Source: Thalassolituus hydrocarboniclasticus (GTDB lineage Bacteria > Pseudomonadota > Gammaproteobacteria > Pseudomonadales > Oceanobacteraceae). Taken from it: a DNA stretch of 64,000 nt. The position numbers were made by a program, and so were the translations under genes. Below, in pieces: positions 22,215 through 31,025 of this stretch (positions within the stretch are counted from its first letter, which is position 1; every line of letters starts with the position of its first letter). The notes under the pieces are model-generated. The model saw only the letters and a program-made list of their open reading frames with translations. It searched no databases and was not told the origin of the DNA. The DNA is taken from assembly GCF_025345565.1 (NCBI RefSeq), contig NZ_CP054475.1:2386448-2450447 (forward strand). The letters are read 5' to 3'.

Positions 22215-23183
22215 ATGACGGATTCAAACATTGAATTTGGTGACATCCACTGGCTGATGGATATTCTGCAGAATATCGACGTCGGTCTGGTGGTACTCGA
22301 CCGCCAGTACAATATCCAGCTGTGGAATGGCTTTATGGAAAGCCACAGTGGCTTAAGCCCGCAAAAAGCCAAGGGCGAAAATCTGTTCGACCTGTTCAAC
22401 GAAATTCCCAAAGACTGGTTTATGAAAAAAGCGGAGCCGGTTTATCAGCTGAAAACCCGCACCTTTACCATCTGGGAGCAACGTCCGTATTTATTCCGCT
22501 TTAAAAATTACCGCCCTATTACCGGCCGCGCGTCGGTGATGTATCAGAACACCAGTATTATTCCGCTGGAGTCGATTAACCGCAGTGTTGATCATATCTG
22601 CGTGATTATTTATGACGTAACCGACATTGCCGTCAGCCGCGAAGACGTACAGTCTGCTCATCAGACCCTGAATGAACTGAACCGCACAGACCAGCTGACC
22701 GAGCTGTCCAGTCGCGGTTACTGGCTGAAAGATATCGAGCGTGAATTTCTGCGCTGCCAGCGTTCGGTATTACCAAGCACCCTGGTCATGTTTGATCTGG
22801 ACGATTTCCGTACCATTAATGGCCGCTATGGCCATCAGGCCGGTGACGAGGTACTGCGCTCGGTATCGGAAGGCGTTCGCCAGACACTGCGCCAGACCGA
22901 CCATGTCTGCCGTTTTGGTGGTGAAGTGTTTGCGGCTCTGCTGGTCGATACCGATGAAGAAGAGGCCGTGGTCTTTGCCGAGCGTATCCGCAAGATGATT
23001 GAACGCATGGAAGTCCGGTATGAACAGCAAAGCATTCATGCCACCGCCAGCCTGGGTATTGCCCGCTATCAGAAAAGCTTCTCCAGTGCTCAGGACTGGC
23101 TACAGGCCGCCGACAAAGCGCTCTATCACGCCAAAGAAAGCGGTCGTAACAAAACCACAGTCTATCAGCCCAAAGCCCGCTAA
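22215..23183 (+). CDS. PAS-GGDEF protein with degenerate signature (GGEVF)
   Basis: A 322-residue protein with an N-terminal PAS-like sensor (about 15-140) and a C-terminal GGDEF domain (about 155-320). The signature, residues 235-239, is GGEVF instead of GG(D/E)EF. Other catalytic-site blocks (MFDLDDFRTIN, GHQAGDEVL) are mostly kept, and an RxxD inhibitory site, RQTD (226-229), stands at the proper spacing. Activity as a diguanylate cyclase is therefore uncertain; it may be weak or act as a c-di-GMP or GTP-binding effector. It is the last gene of the CheY-CheC trio and has no membrane segment. Confidence 0.88.
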   Translation: MTDSNIEFGDIHWLMDILQNIDVGLVVLDRQYNIQLWNGFMESHSGLSPQKAKGENLFDLFNEIPKDWFMKKAEPVYQLKTRTFTIWEQRPYLFRFKNYRPITGRASVMYQNTSIIPLESINRSVDHICVIIYDVTDIAVSREDVQSAHQTLNELNRTDQLTELSSRGYWLKDIEREFLRCQRSVLPSTLVMFDLDDFRTINGRYGHQAGDEVLRSVSEGVRQTLRQTDHVCRFGGEVFAALLVDTDEEEAVVFAERIRKMIERMEVRYEQQSIHATASLGIARYQKSFSSAQDWLQAADKALYHAKESGRNKTTVYQPKAR

Positions 23184-23292
23184 GCCGACGCCTGCACGGT
23201 ATAGCAGATATGCTCATCAAACCTTGCCATTCCTGATCAATAACAACAAAATCACATCCGGCCACTCCGGCCGGATACTGTGAGTTTCAGGC

Positions 23293-24306
23293 ATGTCGAG
23301 TCACTGGATACCCCGCCCCTTTATTGATGCGCCACTGCGCGGTGCTGCCCGACTGGGTCTGAACCCTGAACAGCTGTGGACGGCGGCCGGACTGGATACC
23401 GCTGTTCTGGCCGATCCTGAAGGGCAGATTAATGCTAATGACTACGCCAGTCTGATGGCCACCCTGTGGGCCCACAGCGACGATGAATTTATGGGGCTGG
23501 CGAAAGTGCGCAGCCATTCCGGCACCTTTGCCATGATGTGCAAGGCCATCATCAGTTGCTCATCACTGGAGCATGCCTTACACCGTGCCCACAGCTTTTA
23601 CGCGCTGTTTGATGGCGCCCCCAATATACTTGTTATTCGCGGTCCGCAATTGTCGCGAATACAGATTGAACATGATCCGGTTGCAGACCCTGATCATTTT
23701 CTCAGTGAATCCCTGCTGGCTATCTGGCACAGGCTGAGCAGCTGGCTGGTAGGCCAGGGTATTCCCCTGCTGTCGGTCGGTTGCAACTATCCGCCCCCTG
23801 CCCATGCCGCGCTGTATCAGAACCTGTTTGCCACACCGGTTAAATTCAACGAAGACAGTACCTATCTGCTGATTCCCAGCCGGGTACTCAGCCTGCCGGT
23901 CAGTCAGACTGCGGCCTCCCTGCGCGCCTTTTTAAATCACTCTCCGGCCGATTTTCTCGCCCGGCCGAATCCGCATGAAAGCATGACCGGTAAACTGCGT
24001 CAGCTGTTCCGCCGTTACGAACTCGACAGCCTTCCGGATCTGGCGGAAAGCGCCGTCCAGCTCGGTGTATCCGGTGCTACACTGAGAAGGCGCCTGCATG
24101 ACGAGCAGACCTCTTTTCAGAAACTGAAAGATGAATGCCGGCTGGAAGAAGCCAGCCTGCGTCTGGCGCAGCAGGATACCAGCATCCGTGAAATTGCCGA
24201 GTATCTGGGTTACACCGAAACCAGCACATTCCACCGCGCTTTCAAAAAATGGATGGGACTGACACCGGGTGATTATCGCAGCCAACAACAAGGCATACGC
24301 CGCTGA
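23293..24306 (+). CDS. AraC-family transcriptional regulator
   Basis: A 337-residue activator with an N-terminal ligand-binding domain of the Arabinose_bd type (OruR-like subgroup) and a C-terminal double helix-turn-helix (about 235-330): LAESAVQLGVSGATLRRRL, then IREIAEYLGYTETSTFHRAFKKWMG, the AraC signature. The ligand and targets are unknown. The next gene's start lies 38 bases inside its 3' end, so they are co-expressed. Confidence 0.9.
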   Translation: MSSHWIPRPFIDAPLRGAARLGLNPEQLWTAAGLDTAVLADPEGQINANDYASLMATLWAHSDDEFMGLAKVRSHSGTFAMMCKAIISCSSLEHALHRAHSFYALFDGAPNILVIRGPQLSRIQIEHDPVADPDHFLSESLLAIWHRLSSWLVGQGIPLLSVGCNYPPPAHAALYQNLFATPVKFNEDSTYLLIPSRVLSLPVSQTAASLRAFLNHSPADFLARPNPHESMTGKLRQLFRRYELDSLPDLAESAVQLGVSGATLRRRLHDEQTSFQKLKDECRLEEASLRLAQQDTSIREIAEYLGYTETSTFHRAFKKWMGLTPGDYRSQQQGIRR

Positions 24307-27043
24307 TTCCGGTTATCCGTCCGTTATCCGCTTTGCTGTCTCCCTGATATTTCTGCTCTGTCTTTCCGGCCAGTCACTGACGGCCTTTGCCATAACACCA
24401 GCCAGCTGGACACTCAGCGCACAGGACTCAGGGCGCCTGCTGGGGCGCGAACTTGAGTACTGGCGGGAAGACAGCCAGCAAGCTCTTACTCTGGACGAAT
24501 TAAAAGCTTTAAAGCCCGACTGGCGGCGCCACTCTGATACCATCCCGAATTTCGGCTTATCGCCGCATGCTTATTGGTTCCGGCTGCGTGTAAAATTACC
24601 GGAAGCCAGCGACCAGTGGCGATTGAGTATTGAATTCCCGCTGCTTGACCGGGTTGATCTGTATCTGCAGTTTGACCAGCGAACCATTCAGCAGGAACAG
24701 TTTGGCGATCGCTTGCCGTTCAGCCAGCGCCCCCTGCGACACCGTAATTTCCATATACCCCTGCGGCTGAATTATGCCGGTGAGTACGAGATTTATCTCC
24801 GGGCACAAAGTGCGGGCTCTATGCAGCTGCCTGTTGCATTCTGGTTAAGGGACGAGCAGGAAGCCGAGGCAGCCAGCGACTATCTGGGCGCGGGGCTGTA
24901 TATCGGTTTTATTGCGGCCATTTTGCTGTTTAATTTCTTTATTGCCGCAACAACCCGTGAAATGTACATCCTGTATTTCACCTGCTTTTTATTTGGTTAT
25001 CTGGTCTTTTACGTCTCTCTCAGCGGTTATGGATTTGAATACCTGTGGCCTGACAATTTATGGCTGGAGGAACGTCTGACCATTATTGCTATCGCTGCCT
25101 CCTGTATTTTTGCTGCCCTTTTCACCCAGCGCTTTTTACACCTGAAGAAATACTATCCGCGTCTGAACCGCCTGAATCAGCTCTGTTTATATTCTGCCTG
25201 GCTGATGCTGGTGCTGAATCCTCTGCTGGATTATCAGCTCGCCGTAAAAATAACCATGGCCGGTACTTTTACTGTAGGCCTGCTCAGTCTGATGATCGGC
25301 ATCAGTGCAGCTCTGCAACGGACAATATCCGGGGTACTTTATGCCGGCGGCTGGCTGACTCTGCTTTTGGGAGTCATCGTCCACAGCCTGAGCAAAGAAG
25401 GCTTGCTGCCCATCACGCCACTAATTGAATACTCCTCACACATTGGCTCCATTTTCTTGGTCTGTACGCACAGCATGGCCATTGCCCTGCGTTTTTACGA
25501 AGAACGCCAGCAACATAAACTCACGCTGGAGCAGATGACGGAAGCACAGAGAGAAAGCCTGCGCTCGCGCTATCGTATGCAGGAAGCAGAACTGCAGCGC
25601 AAACAGACCGAACTGGAAAATCAGGCTAAATCGGTATTCCTGGCCATGATGAGCCACGAAATCCGCACACCGCTGAATGGTGTACTGGGTATGGTGCAAT
25701 TATTGGGGCAGACGCGACTCGACCCACAGCAGCAACGCTATCTGGAAACCATCAACACATCCGGCGAATCACTGCTCACCATTCTTAATGACATTCTGGA
25801 TCTATCAAAAATGAATTCCGGCAAACTGCAGCTGGAGATGCAGGAAGTTCTTTTACACGAACTGATCAGTGACTGCCTGACACTGTATTCCCAGCAGGCA
25901 AAAGAAAAAGATCTGACATTACTGGCCTACCTGCATCTGCCAATGTACCAGACCATTCATACTGACCCCACACGCCTGCGCCAGATCATCAATAATCTGC
26001 TCAGCAACGCCGTCAAATTTACCAGCCGTGGCAGTATTATCCTGACAGTGCGTTTCAGCGATGGAAAAATGCTGCTCAGTGTTAAAGACACGGGGATCGG
26101 TATCAGTGAAGAATATCAAACACGCTTATTTGAACACTTCAGCCAGGCTGATGCTTCTACCTCCCGTAATTACGGCGGCACCGGTCTGGGGTTAAGCATC
26201 TGTAAACAGTTAAGCGAATTACTCGGTGGCGATATCAACGTTCACAGCCGCAGCGGCGAGGGCACAGAATTTATTTTTACCCTACCCGACTGCCTGCCGG
26301 ACAATCCCATCGATATCAGAAACATAGGCTCAGGCAGTGTATGTATTCAGCTGGATAAGCCCGAAGAACAGGAATTAACAGCACGCTTTATGCGTGAACT
26401 CGGTTTCCAGCAAACCCGGCACGCGCCCGCCGATATATTATTCAGCGACAAAGCTGCAGCAGAAATAAACCCTGAGGATTACCGGCGTGTTATATATCTT
26501 TGCGATGAGAATCAAAGCGACCTGAACCCGTTACAACAGATTGTTCGGCCACTGAAAACTTCCAGCATTGTTCACCGCCTGAATAATACAGGTACGCAGT
26601 ATGGCAACACTCATACAACGCCTGCGCAGTTATTCAAAGATTGCCTCATTTGGGTAGCCGAAGATAATCCGGTTAATCAAAAGGTTGTTGCCGGCATGCT
26701 GCGCCATCTTGGTGTTAAATATGAGCTTTTTTCCGATGGCAGCAGCCTTATTAAGGCCTGGCAGGAAAAGCAACAGGCTCATCCGGATATGATTTTAATG
26801 GACTGTGAAATGCCGGTGATGGATGGCTTTACCGCCACCCAGCGGCTACGGGAACATGAGCAGGAAACCCCGGACTATAAGCGCATTCCGGTGGTTGCTC
26901 TCACCGCCCATGCCCTGCCTGAATACCGGGAAAAAGCCCTGAATAATGGCTTTGATGATTTCCTCAGCAAACCCATCCGTCAGGAACAGCTGCGCCAGTT
27001 ATGCCTGCGCTGGCTGCTGCCACCATCCGACGAAAGCTGCTAA
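24269..27043 (+). CDS. Membrane hybrid histidine kinase (7TMR-DISM, HisKA, HATPase, REC)
   Basis: A 924-residue inner-membrane sensor. Order: signal peptide or first helix (about 19-41), extracellular 7TMR-DISMED2-type domain (about 55-195), seven-helix 7TMR-DISM region (about 205-410), coiled coil (410-455), HisKA with His463 (MMSHEIRTPLNG), HATPase (N box IINNLLSNAVKF; DTGIGIS; GGTGLGLSI), a degenerate receiver-like stretch (about 685-770), and a C-terminal receiver with Asp845 (MDCEMPVMDG). The only usable start, GTG at 24269, is 38 bases inside the AraC gene. The output partner may be the AraC regulator's pathway or the upstream CheY; neither is proven. Confidence 0.92.
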   Translation: MIIAANNKAYAADSGYPSVIRFAVSLIFLLCLSGQSLTAFAITPASWTLSAQDSGRLLGRELEYWREDSQQALTLDELKALKPDWRRHSDTIPNFGLSPHAYWFRLRVKLPEASDQWRLSIEFPLLDRVDLYLQFDQRTIQQEQFGDRLPFSQRPLRHRNFHIPLRLNYAGEYEIYLRAQSAGSMQLPVAFWLRDEQEAEAASDYLGAGLYIGFIAAILLFNFFIAATTREMYILYFTCFLFGYLVFYVSLSGYGFEYLWPDNLWLEERLTIIAIAASCIFAALFTQRFLHLKKYYPRLNRLNQLCLYSAWLMLVLNPLLDYQLAVKITMAGTFTVGLLSLMIGISAALQRTISGVLYAGGWLTLLLGVIVHSLSKEGLLPITPLIEYSSHIGSIFLVCTHSMAIALRFYEERQQHKLTLEQMTEAQRESLRSRYRMQEAELQRKQTELENQAKSVFLAMMSHEIRTPLNGVLGMVQLLGQTRLDPQQQRYLETINTSGESLLTILNDILDLSKMNSGKLQLEMQEVLLHELISDCLTLYSQQAKEKDLTLLAYLHLPMYQTIHTDPTRLRQIINNLLSNAVKFTSRGSIILTVRFSDGKMLLSVKDTGIGISEEYQTRLFEHFSQADASTSRNYGGTGLGLSICKQLSELLGGDINVHSRSGEGTEFIFTLPDCLPDNPIDIRNIGSGSVCIQLDKPEEQELTARFMRELGFQQTRHAPADILFSDKAAAEINPEDYRRVIYLCDENQSDLNPLQQIVRPLKTSSIVHRLNNTGTQYGNTHTTPAQLFKDCLIWVAEDNPVNQKVVAGMLRHLGVKYELFSDGSSLIKAWQEKQQAHPDMILMDCEMPVMDGFTATQRLREHEQETPDYKRIPVVALTAHALPEYREKALNNGFDDFLSKPIRQEQLRQLCLRWLLPPSDESC

Positions 27044-27134
27044 CGGTAAGTGTGCTGATAATTAACCCTGAGCTTCATACCTCTGTCACAAAGCGCCGGC
27101 CATAATCGCCTTATTACGGACAGCAGAGGCCTTT

Positions 27135-28790
27135 ATGAACTGGTGGCAACAGGGAGTTTTTTATCAGATCTATCCGCGCAGTTTTCAGGACAGCAACGGC
27201 GATGGTATCGGTGATCTGCAGGGGCTGATTCAGCGTCTTGATTATTTAAATGATGGCACTGAACAATCTCTCGGCATTGATGCCATCTGGCTGTCACCGT
27301 TTTTTCCATCCCCCATGCACGATTTTGGTTACGACATCAGCGACTACTGCGCTATCGATCCGCAGTTCGGCAGCATGGATGATTTCGATGAATTACTGCA
27401 GCAGGCGCATCAGCGCCAGATCCGGATTATTCTCGATCTGGTGGTCAATCATACCTCCGACCAGCATCCCTGGTTTCAGCAAAGCTGCGATCCGGATTCT
27501 GATAAAGCCGACTGGTATATATGGCATAACGGTAAACAGCCGCCTAATAACTGGCTTGGCTGTTTTGGCGGGCGCGGCTGGACCTTTAACGCTCAGCGTC
27601 AGGCCTGGTATTACCACTCTTTTCTGCCACAGCAGCCCGACCTCAACTGGCGCAATCCTGCGGTTAAACAGGCCGTAAAACAGGTTATGGAGTTCTGGCT
27701 GGCGAAAGGCGTCGATGGCTTCCGCCTGGATGTGGTGAATCTGTATTACAAAGATGCGCAACTGCGTAATAACCCGACCGACTGGTTCAGGCTGGCACGG
27801 CCTTATGATCGCCAGCGTCATATCTATGATCGTGATCAGCCGGAGATGCACAGTCTGCTGCATGAAATGCGGCACTGGATTGATGCCTGGCCAGAGCGGA
27901 TGATGGTAGGCGAAGTGATGCTTGCTGATGCTGGCAACAGTGATTTACCAGCCAGTTATTATGGTCAGAATGACGAGCTGCATCTGGCCTTTAATTTTGA
28001 ATTTCTGCGTGCACCCTTTAAAGCCAGTGCGTTTCACGCCATCATCAGAAAATGGACGGAATTATTGGGCAGTGAAAACTGGCCTAATTACACATTAAGT
28101 AATCACGATTTTTGCCGTCATGCCAGCCGTTATCAGGCCGGTAAACATACCCAGGCCCGCCTTGAAATACTCGCCGCCCTGCTGCTGACGTTACGCGGAA
28201 CGCCGTTTTTATATTACGGTGAAGAAACCGGAATGCCGGAACAAAACGTTAAGCGTGGCGACCTGCAGGACCCGGTGGGTATCCGTTACTGGCCACTGCA
28301 TCCCGGACGCGACGGCTGCCGCCGGCCGATGATGTGGGATGCTCCGCTTAACACCTTTAGTCAGGGACAGAGCTGGTTGCCGGATGAAGCCATACCTGCT
28401 CACAGCGTTGCGCAACAACAGCAAAACCCGCACTGCCTGCTGAGCTGGTATAAAAAACTGATCTGGCTGCGCAAAAAAACACCGGCCCTGCATCAGGGAA
28501 AACTGCGCCTTTTGCAGGCGTCAGCGGATGTCCTCGCCTATGAACGCAGTGGTATAAATGCCGGCCGAAGCGAACGACTGCTGATACTGCTGAATTTTTC
28601 CAACCGCACGCAATCCACCAGTCTGCACCCGCAGGCGCTGGCCAGTTGTCTGCTGAATAATAAGAAAAAGGATCAAAAGAACGCCGCCCCGGAAACCCTT
28701 CATTTTCATGGCGGACGTCTGCAACTGCAGCCCCTGCAGGCTCTGGTGCTGCAATTACAGGATGATTATCCGCTGAAGATGTATGTCTGA
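27135..28790 (+). CDS. GH13 alpha-glucosidase (oligo-1,6-glucosidase-like)
   Basis: A 551-residue glycoside hydrolase family 13 enzyme. The four GH13 regions are visible: DLVVNHTS, GFRLDVVN (nucleophile Asp), GEVML (acid/base Glu) and LSNHDF (transition-state Asp), after the typical start WWQQGVFYQIYPRSFQDSNGDG. No signal peptide, so it acts on imported oligosaccharides such as maltose or isomaltose. It releases glucose, which could feed the Entner-Doudoroff genes downstream. It ends 8 bases from the convergent prephenate dehydratase gene. Confidence 0.93.
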   Translation: MNWWQQGVFYQIYPRSFQDSNGDGIGDLQGLIQRLDYLNDGTEQSLGIDAIWLSPFFPSPMHDFGYDISDYCAIDPQFGSMDDFDELLQQAHQRQIRIILDLVVNHTSDQHPWFQQSCDPDSDKADWYIWHNGKQPPNNWLGCFGGRGWTFNAQRQAWYYHSFLPQQPDLNWRNPAVKQAVKQVMEFWLAKGVDGFRLDVVNLYYKDAQLRNNPTDWFRLARPYDRQRHIYDRDQPEMHSLLHEMRHWIDAWPERMMVGEVMLADAGNSDLPASYYGQNDELHLAFNFEFLRAPFKASAFHAIIRKWTELLGSENWPNYTLSNHDFCRHASRYQAGKHTQARLEILAALLLTLRGTPFLYYGEETGMPEQNVKRGDLQDPVGIRYWPLHPGRDGCRRPMMWDAPLNTFSQGQSWLPDEAIPAHSVAQQQQNPHCLLSWYKKLIWLRKKTPALHQGKLRLLQASADVLAYERSGINAGRSERLLILLNFSNRTQSTSLHPQALASCLLNNKKKDQKNAAPETLHFHGGRLQLQPLQALVLQLQDDYPLKMYV

Positions 28791-28798
28791 GTACCTGC

Positions 28799-29635
28799 TT
28801 AAACGCGGTAATCGTGCGCCGGATAACTGCCTAATATGCGCACTTCGCGGGCAAAGTATTCCAGCTCTTCCAGGGCCAGAATCATATTGTGCTGCTGCGG
28901 GTGCCCCTGAATATCAACATGAAAATGGCTGGCCTCCATGGTGCCGCCATCCATATAACTTTCCAACTTTAACAGGTTCACACCGTTGGTGGCGAAGCCG
29001 CCCAGGGCTTTATACAGCGCTGCCGGAATATTGCGCACCGAAAACAGAATACTGGTGATGTAATCCATACCGGGTTCAGCCTGCTGATGCTCCTGCTCGC
29101 GGCTGAACACCAGAAAACGGGTGGTATTACCGATGACATCCTGAAAGTTATCGTGCACCACATTCAGGCCATACAGCTCGGCGGCCAGCGCCGAGGCAAT
29201 GGCGCCACGCTTGCGGTTTTCACCCTGACTCAGGTTACGCGCTTCCATTGCCGTATCAACCGCCGCCACCGCTTTCATGCCCAGATTAACGATGCGCTGA
29301 TGGCACTGCGCCAGCGCCTGCGGATGGGAAGCCACCTCCTCAATTTCGCTGAGGCTGACCCCCGGCAATGCCAGCAAACAGTGATTCACCGGTTCAAAAT
29401 GCTCGGCAATAACAAACAGCGAGGTTTTCGGAATCAACCGGTAAATCTCTTCAACCCGCCCGGCGGTTGAGTTTTCCAGCGGAATCATCGCCCGATCGGC
29501 AAACCCCGAAGCCACCAGCTCCAGCGCCGATAAAAAATCATCGCAGGCGACCGCTTCCCAATGTGGGAACACCTTACAACAAGCCAGATGCGAATAAGCG
29601 CCGGCAGTGCCCTGATAGGCAACCCGTGGCTGCAT
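28799..29635 (-). CDS. pheA: Prephenate dehydratase (monofunctional PheA)
   Basis: A 278-residue enzyme converting prephenate to phenylpyruvate in phenylalanine synthesis. The catalytic domain begins RVAYQGTAGAYSHLA and contains the NTTRFLVF motif; a C-terminal ACT domain (about 190-275, PAALYKALGGFATNGVNLLKLES) should sense phenylalanine. There is no chorismate mutase domain, unlike the P-protein of E. coli and Pseudomonas. The start at 29635 follows an AGGAG site; an in-frame extension to 29707 has no family match. It is not in an aromatic-amino-acid operon here. Confidence 0.95.
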   Translation of the reverse strand: MQPRVAYQGTAGAYSHLACCKVFPHWEAVACDDFLSALELVASGFADRAMIPLENSTAGRVEEIYRLIPKTSLFVIAEHFEPVNHCLLALPGVSLSEIEEVASHPQALAQCHQRIVNLGMKAVAAVDTAMEARNLSQGENRKRGAIASALAAELYGLNVVHDNFQDVIGNTTRFLVFSREQEHQQAEPGMDYITSILFSVRNIPAALYKALGGFATNGVNLLKLESYMDGGTMEASHFHVDIQGHPQQHNMILALEELEYFAREVRILGSYPAHDYRV

Positions 29636-29703
29636 GAAACTCTCCTGAAATAAGCGACTGAAAGAAGCGAACAGAACAACACATGCATCGTCCGGTCTGG
29701 GCG

Positions 29704-29735
29704 GCATTATCGCACCACCGCATTATTGCACCACC
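29704..29735. repeat. Two 16-base tandem repeats upstream of pheA
   Basis: GCATTATCGCACCACC (29704-29719) is followed at once by GCATTATTGCACCACC (29720-29735), one mismatch. They lie 69-100 bases upstream of pheA, where its promoter or operator would be expected. On the minus strand each unit contains an ATAAT/ATAATG -10-like core. Confidence 0.75.
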
Positions 29736-30029
29736 ATGGGGCGCATGAAAAACACCAGCATAAAATGCACCAAAACAAAGCATTAAAATAAAACGCCACC
29801 TTTCCCGCTGGCGTTCCCGCATCTGCACTGCCTGTGCAGACTGCCAGCCCCGCTGTTCTGAGCTTATACAGACCATTCTACACCGGTACATGCTCACCAA
29901 AGCACACAAAAGCCGTGCTCTGGGTCAGTAAAATCAGGCGAAAAATTTTATCTGGCACAGTGCCTGCTCTGTCTCATTCAGGTATCTGCTCTACCATTAA
30001 TTTAACCGGGACAGATAACAGGTATCGAT
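29736..30029. other. Gene-free divergent spacer between pheA and glycerate kinase
   Basis: With the pheA leader this makes a gap of 394 bases (29636-30029). Two small hairpins are visible, AACGCCA/TGGCGTT near 29791-29815 and CTGCAC/GTGCAG near 29823-29839, both without T-tracts. It should contain the promoter of the 30030 operon, but I see no clear consensus hexamers. Short open frames here have no recognisable product. Confidence 0.5.
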
Positions 30030-31025
30030 ATGAATTTTCAACCAACACTCTGGCCACAATCACTCAGCAGCGATCCACAACTGCTGGAACAATTACGCAG
30101 CGCCGGCGAAACCGAGCTGCAGGACTTTCCTGCCGCCTGGCGGAGTCAGTGGCCGGATGTCTGGGCACCGCTTGCCGCCTGGCTGGCAAGCGAGAAAGGC
30201 CGCCTGCCGACAGAAGTGCCGGTTATTGGTATTCATGGTGGCCAGGGATCGGGGAAATCCACCCTGTGTAAAGCTCTGGCACTGGTCTACCGCAAAGCTC
30301 TGGGCTGGAACACGGTGGTACTGTCCATTGATGATCTCTACCTGACGCACTCCGAACGCAGCCAGCTGGCGCTGAATATTCACCCGCTGCTGAGCACCCG
30401 CGGCGTACCCGGTACCCATGACGTGGCACTGGGCATGTTGCTGACCCGCCAGCTGCGCAAGCTGAACGAAGGTGAGCGTTTGATGATTCCGGTCTTCGAT
30501 AAAGTTCAGGATGACCGCCTGCCGGATAATTATTGGCATAAAGTGACAGGCCCGGTCGATCTGATCCTGTTTGAAGGTTGGTGTGTAGGCTGTCTGCCGG
30601 TTGCAGAAGAAGACCTGCAGGAGCCGGTCAACAGCCTCGAAGCCAGCGATGACAGCGACGGCCAGTGGCGGCGCTGGGTCAATCAGCAACTGGCCGGCAG
30701 CTATGCCGAATGGTTCGCTCAGATCGACCGCCTGCTGATGCTGAAAGTCCCCGACATGAAAGCCGTACACCAATGGCGGCGCGAGCAGGAAGACAACAAC
30801 CGCAAACAATCGGAAGCCCTGTCACAGAACAAAATCAGCCTGCGCAAAACCACCGACCGCAGCCTCAGCGAGGCCGGGCTGATACGCTTTATTCAGCACT
30901 ATCAGCGCCTGACCGAGAACGCATTGCGCGAACTGCCTGAGCATGCCGATCTGGTGCTGGAACTCGACACGCAGCATCAGGTTGCCGCCATTCACAGCAA
31001 AACCCCGGAGGTGGATAAGCCATGA
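30030..31025 (+). CDS. D-glycerate 3-kinase (GLYK type)
   Basis: A 331-residue P-loop kinase resembling the plant/yeast-type glycerate 3-kinase. Walker A GIHGGQGSGKST lies at residues 67-78; further motifs are VVLSIDDLYLT, RGVPGTHD and ILFEGWCVG. It phosphorylates D-glycerate to 3-phosphoglycerate. It overlaps the downstream GpgP gene by 4 bases (ATGA), which links it to glucosylglycerate metabolism: 3-phosphoglycerate is the acceptor for GpgS, and glycerate is what phosphorolysis of glucosylglycerate would return. Confidence 0.87.
   Translation: MNFQPTLWPQSLSSDPQLLEQLRSAGETELQDFPAAWRSQWPDVWAPLAAWLASEKGRLPTEVPVIGIHGGQGSGKSTLCKALALVYRKALGWNTVVLSIDDLYLTHSERSQLALNIHPLLSTRGVPGTHDVALGMLLTRQLRKLNEGERLMIPVFDKVQDDRLPDNYWHKVTGPVDLILFEGWCVGCLPVAEEDLQEPVNSLEASDDSDGQWRRWVNQQLAGSYAEWFAQIDRLLMLKVPDMKAVHQWRREQEDNNRKQSEALSQNKISLRKTTDRSLSEAGLIRFIQHYQRLTENALRELPEHADLVLELDTQHQVAAIHSKTPEVDKP

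Noticed and set aside
29834-30271. 145-codon plus-strand frame before the glycerate kinase
   Set aside because: It mostly overlaps the kinase in another frame and shows no protein-like pattern.
30093-30809. 238-codon open frame on the minus strand
   Set aside because: Antisense to the glycerate kinase gene, which has a complete P-loop and family motifs.
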